Shown here piece after piece: positions 23,955-35,399 of a stretch of DNA of 64,000 bases (position 1 is its first letter; every line of letters starts with the position of its first letter). The notes under the pieces were generated by a model. That model made no database searches. It worked only from the letters and a program-made list of their open reading frames with translations, and was not told the origin of the DNA. The stretch lies in the NCBI GenBank assembly GCA_949752735.1, contig OX457042.1, positions 27,162,900-27,226,899 on the forward strand, read 5' to 3'. The translations under genes and the position numbers were made by a program. Origin of the DNA: Lumbricus terrestris. Taxonomy: Eukaryota; Annelida; Clitellata; Crassiclitellata; Lumbricidae.

Positions 23955-24648
23955 AAGGTTTCCTCGGAATGCAGCGAGAGCAACACATTTAGAACATGAC
24001 AAGACTTGTTTTGTGTTAGTGGAGTGGATCAAAAGCTTTGAAGATAGGTTTCCAGTATTGGATTTGAAAACAAGACTGCTTTCGTCGTGCAGTTACAAGA
24101 CTGCTTTTGTCGTGCGGTTACATCCACTTAATAACAATATACTAAAAAGAGACGAGACAGAATTACTGGTATTTTTTTATTAGTTTGCCTCCATGGTGTT
24201 CAGTAGCATACATAATTATCTTTCCTACATTGAAACCGTTTGGATTTCTGTGGATGACGCATTCTAGCTAGCAACTGTAAAACTTTGATTTGGACTAGAC
24301 TATTTTCACTCTGACGATTAAATCTTTAAAATATCCAGGTGAAATATGACGGATGCTTGAATACTGTTGGTTGTGAAGTTGCGAGTCGGTTTTTTGGACC
24401 AAAACGATTTTATTTTTAAGTTTTATCGTTAATGAATGCATTGCACTGTGTTGTGCATTTTTACGACAGAAACTAATATCTACATGTATAACGCACATTG
24501 TTTTTGTAACGTCGGAAGATTTGGATCCTTATCATAGCTGTGGAGTTTGCTTATATTTATGTTTAGTTTTTTCCTTTCAGAGTTTAGTGATATTTAATAA
24601 TTACTGATATATGCACACATTGCACAGTTTATACTGAGTTTGCTTTAA

Positions 24649-24716
24649 CCCTTTAATGCTGGAGGATATAGGATTTCCCATACCATTTACTACCATCTCG
24701 GCATTAAAGGGTTAAA
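24649..24716 (-). repeat. Nested-hairpin element, copy 2 (inverted)
   Basis: Inverse of the 15699 element: AACCCTTTAATGCTGGAGG at the left, TCGGCATTAAAGGGTTAA at the right, and the same inner GGATATAGGATTTCCCATACC. It lies in the putative beta-catenin 3' UTR and so would be transcribed in the opposite sense to the intron 4 copy. Confidence 0.8.
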
Positions 24717-25524
24717 CTGATCGCTATCTGATTTATTGCTGCCATTTTAAGTATTAATGCGGGAGTGTATCGTGGAGTCGTTATTGGTATTTAACCTGGT
24801 TGAACACAGCATTCTGATTATTTCCTAGTCGCAGTTCAAGTTGACGATTATAGAATCACTCGAATTGATGCATGTGCAATTAGAGTTTCACAGGTGTTGG
24901 TGATTTGGACAGTGTGCATTTCTTTTGTTGCATTTTGCAGAGCTATGGTTGTGAAAAATGTGACTGTCATGGATTCAAAGAAAATTATGGTTTGAGCTTT
25001 TTATCTGCCTGTAATCGTGTGTTGTTCATTATCTGTCATCGGGGGAAGGCATGTAGCAAGTGCATGGAACTAAATTGATTCTGGATATGGCCCAAAGTTA
25101 ATTCTGCTTTTTGTAAACTGATAAATCATGAAGTCATAAACTGCTTCTTTAATCCATGTTGTACTTCAGGTTTGATATTTCATTGGTATTTCTTGATCAG
25201 TGATGCCTACTGCTTAGTCCAACAGCTTTATGGAAGCCCACCTAATCACGAGGCATGCTAAATTTGAAACATATCTACATACGTTACCAATGACCATGTT
25301 CTTTAAGAATCTGTTTTGTGGTCCAGCCATGAATCACAAAACAACAAGGACTTAAACAGATGTGCATTTCAATTATGCTAACCCATGGCATCGCTTGCTC
25401 TCCATGTCGTTCCCTTGTTGATATAAAAATATTTTAACGTTTTATCATTCCACTAGCTCAAAAGTGCGTGAAAGTAGGTTTGTAGATAGCCTAGTCATTA
25501 GTTTGTTGTCTAGTTTTGTAGAGA

Positions 25525-25575
25525 TTACTCTTGCCATTACAATCACAGAACAGCTACCATGTGTACTGTGTTGCT
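25525..25575. repeat. 51-bp direct repeat, first copy
   Basis: TTACTCTTGCCATTACAATC continuing to ACTGTGTTGCTTT is repeated at 26301-26351 with one clear mismatch (CACAGAAC versus CACGGAAC). The copies are 776 bp apart in the same orientation. Confidence 0.85.
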
Positions 25576-26300
25576 TTGTCATAAATCGTGAATTAAAAGT
25601 CGTGCTAATGTTTGCTTTCTGCCTTTTTAATACAATGTAGACCATGTTTAAACACTTGATGATGTCTGCTTCGGTGCTAGAATAGATGTCTCGCCGTTTC
25701 TTGAAAAGATGTTGATGAGATTACGTTGATCCTAGTGGTCCTTTCGTGTCCTTTGTAGTTCCTAACAAAAGATTGTGCATGCATTACTAGAATTCCTGTT
25801 GACATAAATGAACTTGAAACATTGCAGTACACATTAAGAATTCGACAGGTCAAATTGCCGGCCATGTTGGATTTAAGAAGGCACTTGAAGATTATGTAAT
25901 CAAAAGTTAATATGCAGTTTAACATTGTAGTCTATGTTGAATTCACATAACAACCAGGATTTCAACATGGCTGTGGTGTAGAGGTGAGAAAAACATGTCT
26001 GACTCTGGGCACCCTGCCTGTCTTACCTATCATATGTTTCTACCTTTAACATGTTAATAGTCTAAACATTTTGGGATATTGCAAAATTAGAAGCCTTCTA
26101 CGAATGTTTTAAGAAATACCAAAATCATGCAGATTAAAATTGTTGCTCAATACAGGTGATGAAATGTAATTACCAATTGTATTTCTGTTGGAAATTGATC
26201 GATGTTTGATACGACGCACTGCAGGCAAAATCTTTTGGAATAGAACAAACTGCACTCCTGAAAATAACAGTCACCACGCTAAAATGGATTTTAAAACAAT

Positions 26301-26351
26301 TTACTCTTGCCATTACAATCACGGAACAGCTACCATGTGTACTGTGTTGCT
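26301..26351. repeat. 51-bp direct repeat, second copy
   Basis: Partner of 25525-25575. It lies just before the AATAAA at 26417, so both copies may fall in the beta-catenin 3' UTR. Confidence 0.85.
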
Positions 26352-26422
26352 TTTTTCTGAAGACTTTAATTAATCAAACAAAGGATGCTGTTTAAGTTTC
26401 ATCCAATAACAGGAAAAAATAA

Positions 26423-27600
26423 AGGAAAAAACAGAATTTTTCCGAGAATAAGAAATGGGAAAAACAATTCTACAACTATGACGTGAACTATGCAAGATTA
26501 TTTAAGAAAATATTGGTTTTAAATTCTACTAGAGTCTTCAGTTTTGTTTTCATTTATCATTTAAATGTCCAGAGATCTACATACATACCGTAGATAAAAT
26601 ACATTACATTAAAATACATTACATCGTGATGATCGTATTGCAGCCTCGACTTGTTTTATAAAATGCTGAATTCAGCTACACTTTGTCAAAAAAAGGTTTG
26701 TGCACCCTGCTATATTATATGAAACACCTAAACATATGTAATCATATGGATGTACAATTGTACATAAGTGCATTCCATTACCTGTGATACACAGACTGTG
26801 CGGTTACAGATAGAACAATGCGATCCGAGAATAATACATCTATGATCAGCTGTAAACGGATCTTTCATGACGTATGCATGTTCCAGCATACTACAACAGA
26901 CAGATCAACCAAAATTATCTCGATGGTCATGTTGTTATAATGGCTACTATAACATATTTTTTATAACATTTTGGCATAATTACAGTATTGGGGACCGGCT
27001 TGTCGTTCAATGTCAGTTTAGACATCGTGGTGTGACCCAAATCCCTGAAAACCAAATTTCAGCCCAAACCCGAAATCGAATTTGACACAACCTAATGATT
27101 TTCAGACAGTTAGCATTAACAGGTCTCTTAGGTCATTTATGTGATTTAGCTCGGATTAGTTTTCGGAAGTTTGGCCGTATTCTATAACTGATTTCTGGAA
27201 TTCGGGCATTTTGTAGGCCTATTTCCAGTGTTTTTTGGCATTCTGGTGTTCGGGATTCGGGTTCATCCCGGCATCGTGAGGGTCTGTTAGGGTCAAGTTA
27301 AACGTCCTCATGGCAGGCCAGGGTCAGGTAAACGCCGTGCGTGTCGGTTAGACTTTTTAGGGCTAGTTTCGTCTTTAAATACTATCCAAAGATATTGCAT
27401 AAGCCGGTCCTCGATACTATAATTTCCCATATTTCTATAGCTCATCCAATTCTACTTCTACTATACATATTTGACCGTTCATCCAGCTTCTAGCTTGACT
27501 TCAATAAATTATTAGCACTAATACCATGTTTTCATGGCTATACAACTTATAGTTTTACAATGACATAATACTGAAGTGTTGCGGAGATCTTCGAGTAGAA
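26423..27600. other. No gene recognised
   Basis: AT-rich sequence with short ATTACATT repeats near 26590-26630. Only short frames occur, with no similarity that I recognise. Confidence 0.5.
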
Positions 27601-27905
27601 GTGCATTTTGGCGTATTTAATTATTTGCCCTTGCATGGGTTTCAGTATTTATCAGATACAAGTCGGATTGACGAAAAGAATTCTTGAAAAATAGAAGTCA
27701 GATTAATATAAATAATTTTTTTTACTGAAATAGAAGTGGGATCTATTTTAAAAATCTTGCTGAATTCGAAGCTGGATTGATGTACTATAATTTTTAATTA
27801 AATAAAAGTGATTTTGAGGAAAAATAATTCCTGCCTAAACAGAAGTGGGATTGATGAAACTAATTCTTGCCGAATTCTTGCCTAAGCGGAAGCTGGATCG
27901 ATTTT

Positions 27906-27940
27906 GGTAATCTACCCTTTTAGCGTCGGTAATTATTCGC
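27906..27940. repeat. 35-bp perfect inverted repeat, left arm
   Basis: GGTAATCTACCCTTTTAGCG continuing to AATTATTCGC is exactly the reverse complement of 28259-28293. The arms are perfect although the surrounding repeat array is diverged. Confidence 0.9.
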
Positions 27941-28258
27941 CATTGCATGGGTTTTAGCGTTGGCCGAACACAAGTCGGTTTGAGGAAAATAATTATTGAT
28001 AAATAGAAGTCGGATTGATGAAAATAATTTGTATGAAATAGAAGCGAGATTAATAAAAAAAATCCTGCCAAAATTGAAGCTGGATTGATGAACAATAATT
28101 TTGAATTAAATAAAAGTTATATTGATGAAAAGTATTTGCTGACGAAATAGAAGCGGGATTGATCAGACTAATTATTGCCTAAACAGAAGCTGGATCGATG
28201 AAAAGGATTTTCACCAAACTAGAAGTTGGATTGATTAAAAATAGCAATGCTGCAACTA

Positions 28259-28293
28259 GCGAATAATTACCGACGCTAAAAGGGTAGATTACC
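28259..28293. repeat. 35-bp perfect inverted repeat, right arm
   Basis: Partner of 27906-27940; the spacer is 318 bp. Confidence 0.9.
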
Positions 28294-28980
28294 TCGATTA
28301 GTATGATTCCTGCCAAATTATAAGTTGGATTGATTAAGAATAATGCTGCGACGAGCCAGTAAGAGCCGAAAATGCACTTAATATCGCTCAGCCTAAAATT
28401 TCGCACTTTAAATGCGAATAACTAATTTTCCCCAAGGACGATTAGGGTGGATTTTCAGCCAGCTATTAAATGATATGGTCCCTTTCAGAATCCGCAAAAT
28501 TACCTTGTAGCCGAATTTTGCCTGGGTACACTATGTAAAACTTTTTAGTACTCCTGGACTAAAATTTACCATCTTCGTATTAGGATTTGTATGAGTAGAG
28601 GTGCATTGAATGCCAAGATGGGAGTTCATAAGACGTAAAAGAGCTCCTTACATTGTGTTCTTGGAGAACGATGGCTTCTTCCCAAAATAGTCATAATTTA
28701 CAGAAAATTCACAATTAGCGCAAATAAAGCTACTTTTCACAGCAACTTTATTTTCAGACATTTTAAAATTTAAAAACCAAAACAAAAGACTGTAAATATC
28801 ATGGTCGTCTAGAGACTAGCGCCATCCAAAATTTGACTACTGCTCAGTAGTCAAGCCGCAAGCGCTCAAGGATTCCATATAAATTATTACAGGATAGGTT
28901 ACTTGTGAACATTTTGTGGTCATGATTTTAGTGCTGTCATATGCCGAGCAAATTTCTGTCCAGGGTAACGGCCTCCGTTG

Positions 28981-29235
28981 TCATAGACCCTGGTCAAATC
29001 GGATCCATCCATCGTGGTCATGATTTCACTCTTAGCTATAAATGGCGCTCCACTTAAAATTCCATTTCTATCGCTAAGGATGATGTTTTGAATCTCCAAA
29101 GGTATTTGTCATAGACCCTGGTCAAATCGGATCCATCCATCGTGGTCATGATTTCACTCTTAGCTATAAATGGCGCTCCACTTAAAATTCCATTTCTATC
29201 GCTAAGGATGATATTTTGAATCTCCAAAGGTATTT
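28981..29235. repeat. 128-bp tandem duplication, two near-identical copies
   Basis: TCATAGACCCTGGTCAAATC starts at 28981 and again at 29109. The copies differ visibly only at GATGATGTTTTG versus GATGATATTTTG, so the duplication is recent. Part of the unit (TGGCGCTCCACTTAAAA) also occurs inverted at 38076-38100. Confidence 0.9.
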
Positions 29236-29575
29236 TTTTAATTTTTGCAAACATAATTAGTCGTCAATCTGTTTTCATAGATGTAACTGATTGAATGCCT
29301 TTATTTTGTATATAAGATTTGAAATTTTCCGGAACTCCGATTATCGCCCAAAAACCTGTACAAGGCGGTTAAAGAAGAATAAACCAGTCTATGTGTAAAG
29401 AGTCCTTGCTCAGTGCTCAACGACCTGATATTATACTATTATTCGCCAAGCGCTAAACTTATATTTTATCAATCAGTCATTTTGTTCTGCATGATATAAC
29501 CACAAAATTGTATTATGTTGTAATATACTATAATTAAGTGACATAACCACAGTAGGCCTATAGATAATCAATAGC

Positions 29576-29722
29576 CAGTGTGAGAATTGTGGAAAAATAA
29601 CTGGGGGGGTTGGACCATTATCCACTTGGAATTGGGGTGTAAAAAGCATGGGGCTTTAACATGGGGGTCTAAGAAAGACTGGGGGGTCGAAACCCCCAAC
29701 CCCCCCGACAATTCTCACCCTG
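29576..29722. mobile_element. hAT-like MITE, GAGAATTGT family, copy 1
   Basis: Ends CAGTGTGAGAATTGTGG and CGACAATTCTCACCCTG are inverted repeats. The interior (TGGACCATTAT(C/T)CACTTGGAA) matches the copy at 49065-49201. Flanking bases do not show a clean duplication here. A small frame through it is a by-product of the element. Confidence 0.75.
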
Positions 29723-30044
29723 GATATAACTATACTCGTAATCGTGATCTTCCAATTCCCAAAGCCTCACTCGAAAGCCATAGGCCTACACATGGCACCA
29801 GCTTATTCACGAGCGTTGAAAAAGTAATTATCGTTATAAAGCAATTTTATGGTTATTAGCTAATAATAATAATACTATTATTATTTATTCGGTTGACAGA
29901 CTGCAACTGGTTACCGTGTACATTTATGCAATTGAAACAATTCACAAGGGCGCAAATATTATTGCAGAAGACATACATTTTAATTATGGCCTGACCTACT
30001 GATTAAAACAGTCAGCCTGCAAACACAAAACACGTCTGCCCTAC

Positions 30045-30115
30045 GCGCCGTTTTTTTGGTCGGCGCCCCCGCCGCCAAAAATTTTTCGGCGCGCCGCCGA
30101 TGCCACGTTGATTCG
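30045..30115. repeat. GCC-rich patch
   Basis: GCGCCCCCGCCGCC, then AAAAATTTTTCGGCGCGCCG, an unusually GC-rich island in AT-rich sequence. Similar material sits at 30567-30612 and 40191-40310, in the last two cases directly against the GGGCGGAGAC element. Confidence 0.6.
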
Positions 30116-30612
30116 TCTAGTTTTTGTTGTTGCATTGTTTAACCCGCATGATTTCGCGAAAAAATTGTTGCGTCAGTGCGAACTGGATACTTTTTCTTGT
30201 CTAATTCGAATTTTCCGTTTTGCTTTGCAAGTTGCAACAGTTATAGCTGCTGCAGGCTTGTGATTCCCCATTGCCGGCCAGTTGCTACCTAATTCAAATT
30301 TTTCTTACCAGTATCAAACTCCCACGCTGCATGTGAAATTGGTACTTAATCTTTCGAACATTAATAGGCCTGTCTAATAGTGTCTATATGCACAATGAGC
30401 AATGTTAAGCAATTGGGCAATAGATCCTATTTTGTCAGCAATTTGAGCAACAAGATCAGGTAATTGCCAAATATAATTTGCTCAGCAAGCATATCTTTAT
30501 AGTATAGGTTGCTTGTGTGTCCACTTTTAAAAATAAGTATGCGACGCTAGAACACTAATCCCATGACGCCGCGCCGCGCCGGCGACGCCGTCATTTCGAT
30601 GGCGCCGCGCAT

Positions 30613-30968
30613 GGGCGGGGACTTGGGCGGAGACCTGCGGGGGACGAAAAGGCGGTCGAAGATTTTGGTCCGACGAATGACTGAGACGCCGACGAAAATT
30701 TTCCACCTTTTTGCCGGCAAAAATATCTGACGACGTTTTTAGTCATCCGTGTACGAAATGTCGATGGAAAAACCTAATTTTCTCGACCAAAAAAGAAAAA
30801 AGTTGATAACCTTTTTTTAGTCATCACCTCGTCTCGTTTGTTGTGTTTTGTGAAGTGTGTACATGATGACCTAACACTTACCGATTACCGATTGGGGGGG
30901 GAATGCATGGCCGTCCTCCACCACATTCATTGAGGGGGACCATCCCCTTGTCCCCTAAGTCTCCGCCC
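30613..30968. mobile_element. GGGCGGAGAC MITE-like element, copy 1
   Basis: The left part is GGGCGGGGACTTGGGCGGAG and the right end is AAGTCTCCGCCC, an inverted match. It shares GGACGAAAAGGCG, TTTTGCCGGCAAAA-type and CATCACCTCGTCTCGTT blocks with 39942-40190. It contains GACGTTTTTAGTCATC and TTTTTTTAGTCATCACC, forms of the shared core. No clear target duplication. Confidence 0.65.
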
Positions 30969-31079
30969 AAGCTCAAGGACATGGATCAGCGTTGGCTTAT
31001 TCGGTTAAACTGCATCGTTTCCTAACAGACACACCACTCAAACGGAACTTAGTTGAAACATAATAAATGTAGGCCTAAT

Positions 31080-31133
31080 CACAGAATAGATAAAGCGCAG
31101 AATAGATAAAGCGGCGCTTTATCTATTCTGTGG
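31080..31133. repeat. Perfect long palindrome AGAATAGATAAAGCG
   Basis: CAGAATAGATAAAGCG occurs twice in tandem and is then followed immediately by CGCTTTATCTATTCTGTGG. This makes a near-perfect hairpin with a 1-base centre and a second competing arm. It may be a junction of inverted duplication. Confidence 0.85.
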
Positions 31134-31410
31134 CCTAATTGACCGAGACAACTTATAAAGTTTACGATTCGTGTTTTCAATGTGTGGCTAAATTGTGCTC
31201 ATAGTCTAAATTGGCCTACTACATCATACTGCCAGGCCATGCAGCAATTTAATCTGGCGTAGAACCTATATAATTTATAGCATGGAATGGAATAGGCCTA
31301 CGCAGTTTGTATCATAGGCTAAGTATAATGGCGACAACGAGGTAGTGACACGAGACCCGTTGCGATTGTCCCTTTACTAATAAGTCGTCTGACATCACAA
31401 TCCTCAGATA

Positions 31411-32174
31411 TGACGTCATTGCACAACGCTATGATTGTACTATGTTCTCTCATTAGTTTCTAGAATGTGGCAGGCTGCAGATTGTGACGAATAAGACGAC
31501 AAAAGATGCTGAAAATGAGAAAACGATGACAAAACGATGTAAAAGTTGACAAAATACGACGAAGGATGGCACAGATGAAGACGAGCAACAGTTTCCTAAC
31601 TGATGAGCAATGAAAAAGAAATTATTCGATGAGTAAGTCTTTTATGATCATGACAGGAATCCTCATCCTCATTTGAAAAACCGAAAAAATAATCATTCAT
31701 TGACTATAATAACGATGTCTGGTAAATTTGAAATTTATGCAGAAAGTAATGTGATGCAAGTAAGAAGTAATTAGCTATAGGCCTAAAGTAGGTCCAAATG
31801 AAAAAATTGCCTTCTTATAAAACTGAAAGACGGAGACAGACAGATAGACAGGTTGAAACAGACACAGAGACAGAGAGACAGATAGATAGAGAAAGTCATG
31901 CAAAAACCATAGCAACGGACAGACTGTATAAAGTGCATAGACTCAAGAAATAGACTGTTTATGACCCACTGAATCTTGTGAATCTAGAAGGCCGTGGGGA
32001 CTGTCTCCGATTTTCCAAATTGTCTAATGAGCTAACCGGTATTATGACGTCATTTTCATCTAGAAACATTAATGTCTTAAGAAGATCTTATAAAGTTTGA
32101 TTTGACGTCATACTTTTGGACCACAGACGTCAACTCGATTTAGATAATGAAGACTGAAGTGTATTGTGACGTCA
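31411..32174. promoter_or_regulatory. Cluster of four consensus CRE sites
   Basis: TGACGTCA, the consensus CREB/ATF site, occurs exactly at 31411, 32045, 32103 and 32167, with an additional half-type GACGTCAA near 32126. No gene is adjacent in my reading, so function is conjectural; a repeat-derived cluster is the main alternative. Confidence 0.35.
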
Positions 32175-32996
32175 CAGGCATCAATTGGCCCTAGAGGAAT
32201 AAATATCATATCTGGCTTAGTTGTGACAGAGACTTTGCCTTCTTTCATTTAGAAACCGTTATAGAGCTAATTGAAAGCTACGTGACGATGAATAACTTAG
32301 AGCAAGTCGTTAAGACGTCTGAAGTGGAATTAGAAGACAGATGAATTATTTGCAAAAGGTAATTGTTTCGGTTTTATTCGCTTGATTAACCCGTGCAATA
32401 TAGGTCATTATAGCTTGGACTCCAACTTCAATCGGCTTACAGCATTAGGCCTATTTTAAGGTATCGAGATCAAGCCAATTAGGATAATAATTATTGGCAA
32501 TCTGTGTCGGCTGATCGCATATTATATTAGACAGACCTAATTAATTTGTATTTTTTCATTTGATAACAGAAATAATTTTTATTCATGATGATTCATGAGG
32601 ATGTTTTTTGCATTTTCAAAGTGCGCCTAGATCAGGCCACCTACTGGCACCTAGCCAGATCAAGCAATACATTTTGGCATCACATTTAACTGCATTCAAT
32701 ACATTACTGACAATGTCATATACAGATATGGTATGTCCGTGCATAAAATTATGTTAAATATATTTTCGTTTCATTTGTGTAAAGTTTGTAGTCGTAATCA
32801 CAGTAATTAAATTTTCAAAATCCGGCGCCTATAACAGTTGTGATCGGGCGCCTAAGTAACATAATTATATGTTATCCGTCACCTTAAAGAGATGATCAAT
32901 CATTTACACTACAATAATTGGAATAATTTCTGTCTTTTTATCTTAAAGTAATGTTGAGGCCCTACATTTTTAGTGATGTTGCACCACATTCCTGAG

Positions 32997-33230
32997 CAGT
33001 GGCGGATCCAGAATGTTTCGAAGGGGGACTAAAATTTTCGGTCTTGGAAAGGATAAATTTCATCTTTAGTCGCCGGAATTTTTTTTAGTCATCGTAGACT
33101 ACTTTTGCAAAGGTCTGCCGAACTGATGGGGGAGGGGGACGTCCACTTTCCACGCCAGAGTGGCTGGAGAAAAATAAAGAACTTTCTAAATGGGGGCCAT
33201 GGCCGGATTGCACCCCTGGATCCGCCCCTG
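32997..33230. mobile_element. hAT-like MITE, GCGGATCCAG family
   Basis: Flanked by a perfect TTCCTGAG duplication (32989-32996 and 33231-33238). Ends are CAGTGGCGGATCCAG and CTGGATCCGCCCCTG. The interior has TTTTTTTTAGTCATCG (the shared core) and a GGGGGCCATGGCCGGATTG block also seen at 60600 and 62870. Two hundred thirty-four bases, non-coding. Confidence 0.9.
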
Positions 33231-33239
33231 TTCCTGAGT

Positions 33240-34560
33240 AGCAATTTTCCAGTTTTTTAATGTTATGGGTTTCCTTTTGTACAGTCTCCAGGAGGAAGGT
33301 AGGCCTATACATTGCTGTGCCGCGTCCGTTTCAGTCACGGGTCTCTAATGCATGGCCTGCAGTATTTTGAGATAAGTTCTACTCACTGCAGCGACTACAG
33401 AAGGAAGGAAACCTCTCTGAAACCTCTGCTTTCTGGCAAAAGACCGACTATAGCACAGGTAAGACCAACCTGTTTATTTATTTCTCCATATGTATAGCGC
33501 CCCTTCAAGCTATAGCCTGTTGTTCGTGTCATTTGTACGGCGCATATTGAAATAATCTGACTTGATGATACGATTAATTAATGTTTCTTGCTTTACTTTA
33601 TTTTTAAGTGAGTCTCACTCAGCCTAGGACTTTCTCTTGCTTGTTATTGTAACTGTAATCGTAATCAAGACGATGCTTGAATTCACATCTCGGCTATAAT
33701 GAGCATACTCTGACTTACACTGCATGTCTGTGTTAACTGAGATGGCAAACGATAAGTCTAGTGACACCCGCCATCATAGGCCGAGACTAAAAAAAGGAAG
33801 TCGCTTGCACCTCATACCCACAGCTGATTCTAAAGTTTTTTAACCTAAGAAACGGCATTTCTATACTACCACTCCGCCTCCTCATTCTTCTTCTGCTCCT
33901 CCTTTGCTCCTTTTCCCTTCCTCTTCCTCTTCTTCCTCATCCTATATAATCTACTTCCTTCGTGACTCGAATCTTCGTGCACCACTATCTATCCCAACTA
34001 AAGTAACTAAGATTAAATTAAGTGCATTTCAAGACAGTTGGAAAACATTTGCTGTTCAGTGCTAACTGCAATAATAAGATACACGTTGTACAGTGAAAGA
34101 CTGCTTCTAAAACATGAATTGAGATCTTAGAAGATATGAGAAGCGGGTTAATAGCATTTTAAACTTCGTGAAGAGTTGCTAGATAAATGCTTGAGTGAAA
34201 ATAACTGCATGAGCAGCTGAGCGCAACGATCGCTGATCTGGTTGACTGGAACATGAAGCTTCCTGATGTATATGGATGCTGTGCCGACCAAAACATCCCG
34301 CCAGTGCCATCCAGTTGTAACTACAACTTGTAAGCCTATTTCCAATACTATTGATACATATTTGCCATAACGTGTAATGAGCTTGCGGGTTTTTCTGTGT
34401 TTTTATAGGTACCCATGGTTGGCGGCCCTGATTCTGTTATGGTGAGACGGGGTGGGTGTGTGTGTGTGTGGAGGCGGGAGGGTTGATTGTGATGCGTGTT
34501 ATGGTTGCACTGTGGCTCTGTTCGTCTGTGTTTCTGTTACTAGTTGTTTGTGAGTAAGCG
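33240..34560. other. No gene recognised
   Basis: Contains a LINE/SINE-tail fragment on minus (AGCTTGAAGGGGCGCTATAC, around 33491-33512), a CT-rich tract (33880-33945) and a GT run (34455-34470). No supported exon. Confidence 0.5.
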
Positions 34561-34570
34561 ACCCCATGAG

Positions 34571-34738
34571 CCTCTGGCGTGGCCTAACATCCCGTAAGCC
34601 ATGGGGTTTGCTCGTTCGTTTTCGTATTTGTGCCTATAAGTTAGTAGTAGACCTGTCGGGCCTCTGGCGTGGCTTAAACTCCCGTAAGCTCGTTACATGG
34701 CAGGGGACCTCTGGCGGTGCTTAAACTCCCGTAAGCTC
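34571..34738. repeat. Three spaced copies of CCTCTGGCGTGGCTTAAACT
   Basis: CCTCTGGCG(T/G)GGC(T/C)TAA followed by CCCGTAAGC occurs at 34571, 34661 and about 34709. Spacing is unequal (90 and 48 bp), so this is not a simple tandem array. The function is unknown. Confidence 0.75.
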
Positions 34739-35399
34739 TGTTTGTCGGTAGTTTTGTGTTGTATTAGTTTAGTCTAACCGTTTTCCTTTAGTGAGCCGAG
34801 GGATTAGAAGGAGGACGAAAGAAGATCAGTTTAGAAGGAAGAAGAAATGGAGGTGGCAGGGACGTAACTAGGATTTCTCGTTTGGGGGGGCTTAAGCCCC
34901 GGACTGAAAGTGGTTTGGAAAAGTTGCCGGTTCTTACTTTTTGGAGGAAAGCGCAGAAGGCGCGAAGTTGCGAGTGCCGAAGGCACGAAGCCCATACCGA
35001 CTAGGGGGTCTGGGGGAGCGTCGTAAGCTCCCCCAGCGGGGTCTGGGGCGGAGCCCCAGCGACAAACGCATTTTTAGCTGTGTTGACCTCAACTAGAGTC
35101 CATTTTAGGCTCTTATTTGCCAGCTATTTTATGATCGATAAAGTCATGAAAACTTCAAGAAGAAGTCTTTTTGCAGAGTAGCAGATTATCAGGATAACAA
35201 AGTCAAAGTTTTGTATTGCAAAAGAAATGGGTTTCGTCTTTACCATGATCGCAAAAGTTACAAGTTTAGGCCTATAACAAGTTTATAAGTTTACAGCTGT
35301 CATAATGGGTACCGTATAGGAAAACCCTTTATGGGTTTTACCAGCTCAGCCCACCCAAAATGTGTAATTTGAATTCTAATTTTTTTTAAAGCTAATTCT

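Larger units (their letters stand above)
23955..26422 (+). other. Probable beta-catenin 3' UTR, end uncertain
   Basis: No further exon is needed after the TAG at 23952-23954. An AATAAA at 26417-26422 (in GGAAAAAATAAAGG) is the first canonical signal I noticed downstream, giving a UTR of up to about 2.5 kb. Earlier variant signals could be used. It holds the hairpin element at 24649-24716 and the 51-bp direct repeat at 25525/26301. RNA data would be needed to fix the end. Confidence 0.4.
27605..28345. repeat. Degenerate higher-order tandem repeat (about 312-bp period)
   Basis: Built from diverged 36-48-bp subunits of the form (A)GAAGTNGGATTGATGAAAAT. Two larger units are recognisable: TTGCATGGG followed by ACAAGTCGG(A/T)TTGA occurs at 27631 and 27943, and the order of subunits after each is parallel. 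Minus-strand frames through it (for example INPTSSLV-like strings) are repeats of the subunit, not genes. Confidence 0.75.

Noticed and set aside
27835..28406. Minus-strand frames with INPTS-like repeats
   Set aside because: Products of the degenerate 36-48-bp tandem repeat; no start, splice or conserved domain.
29587..29859. 90-codon frame on plus
   Set aside because: Lies mostly in a MITE whose second copy at 49065 is non-coding.
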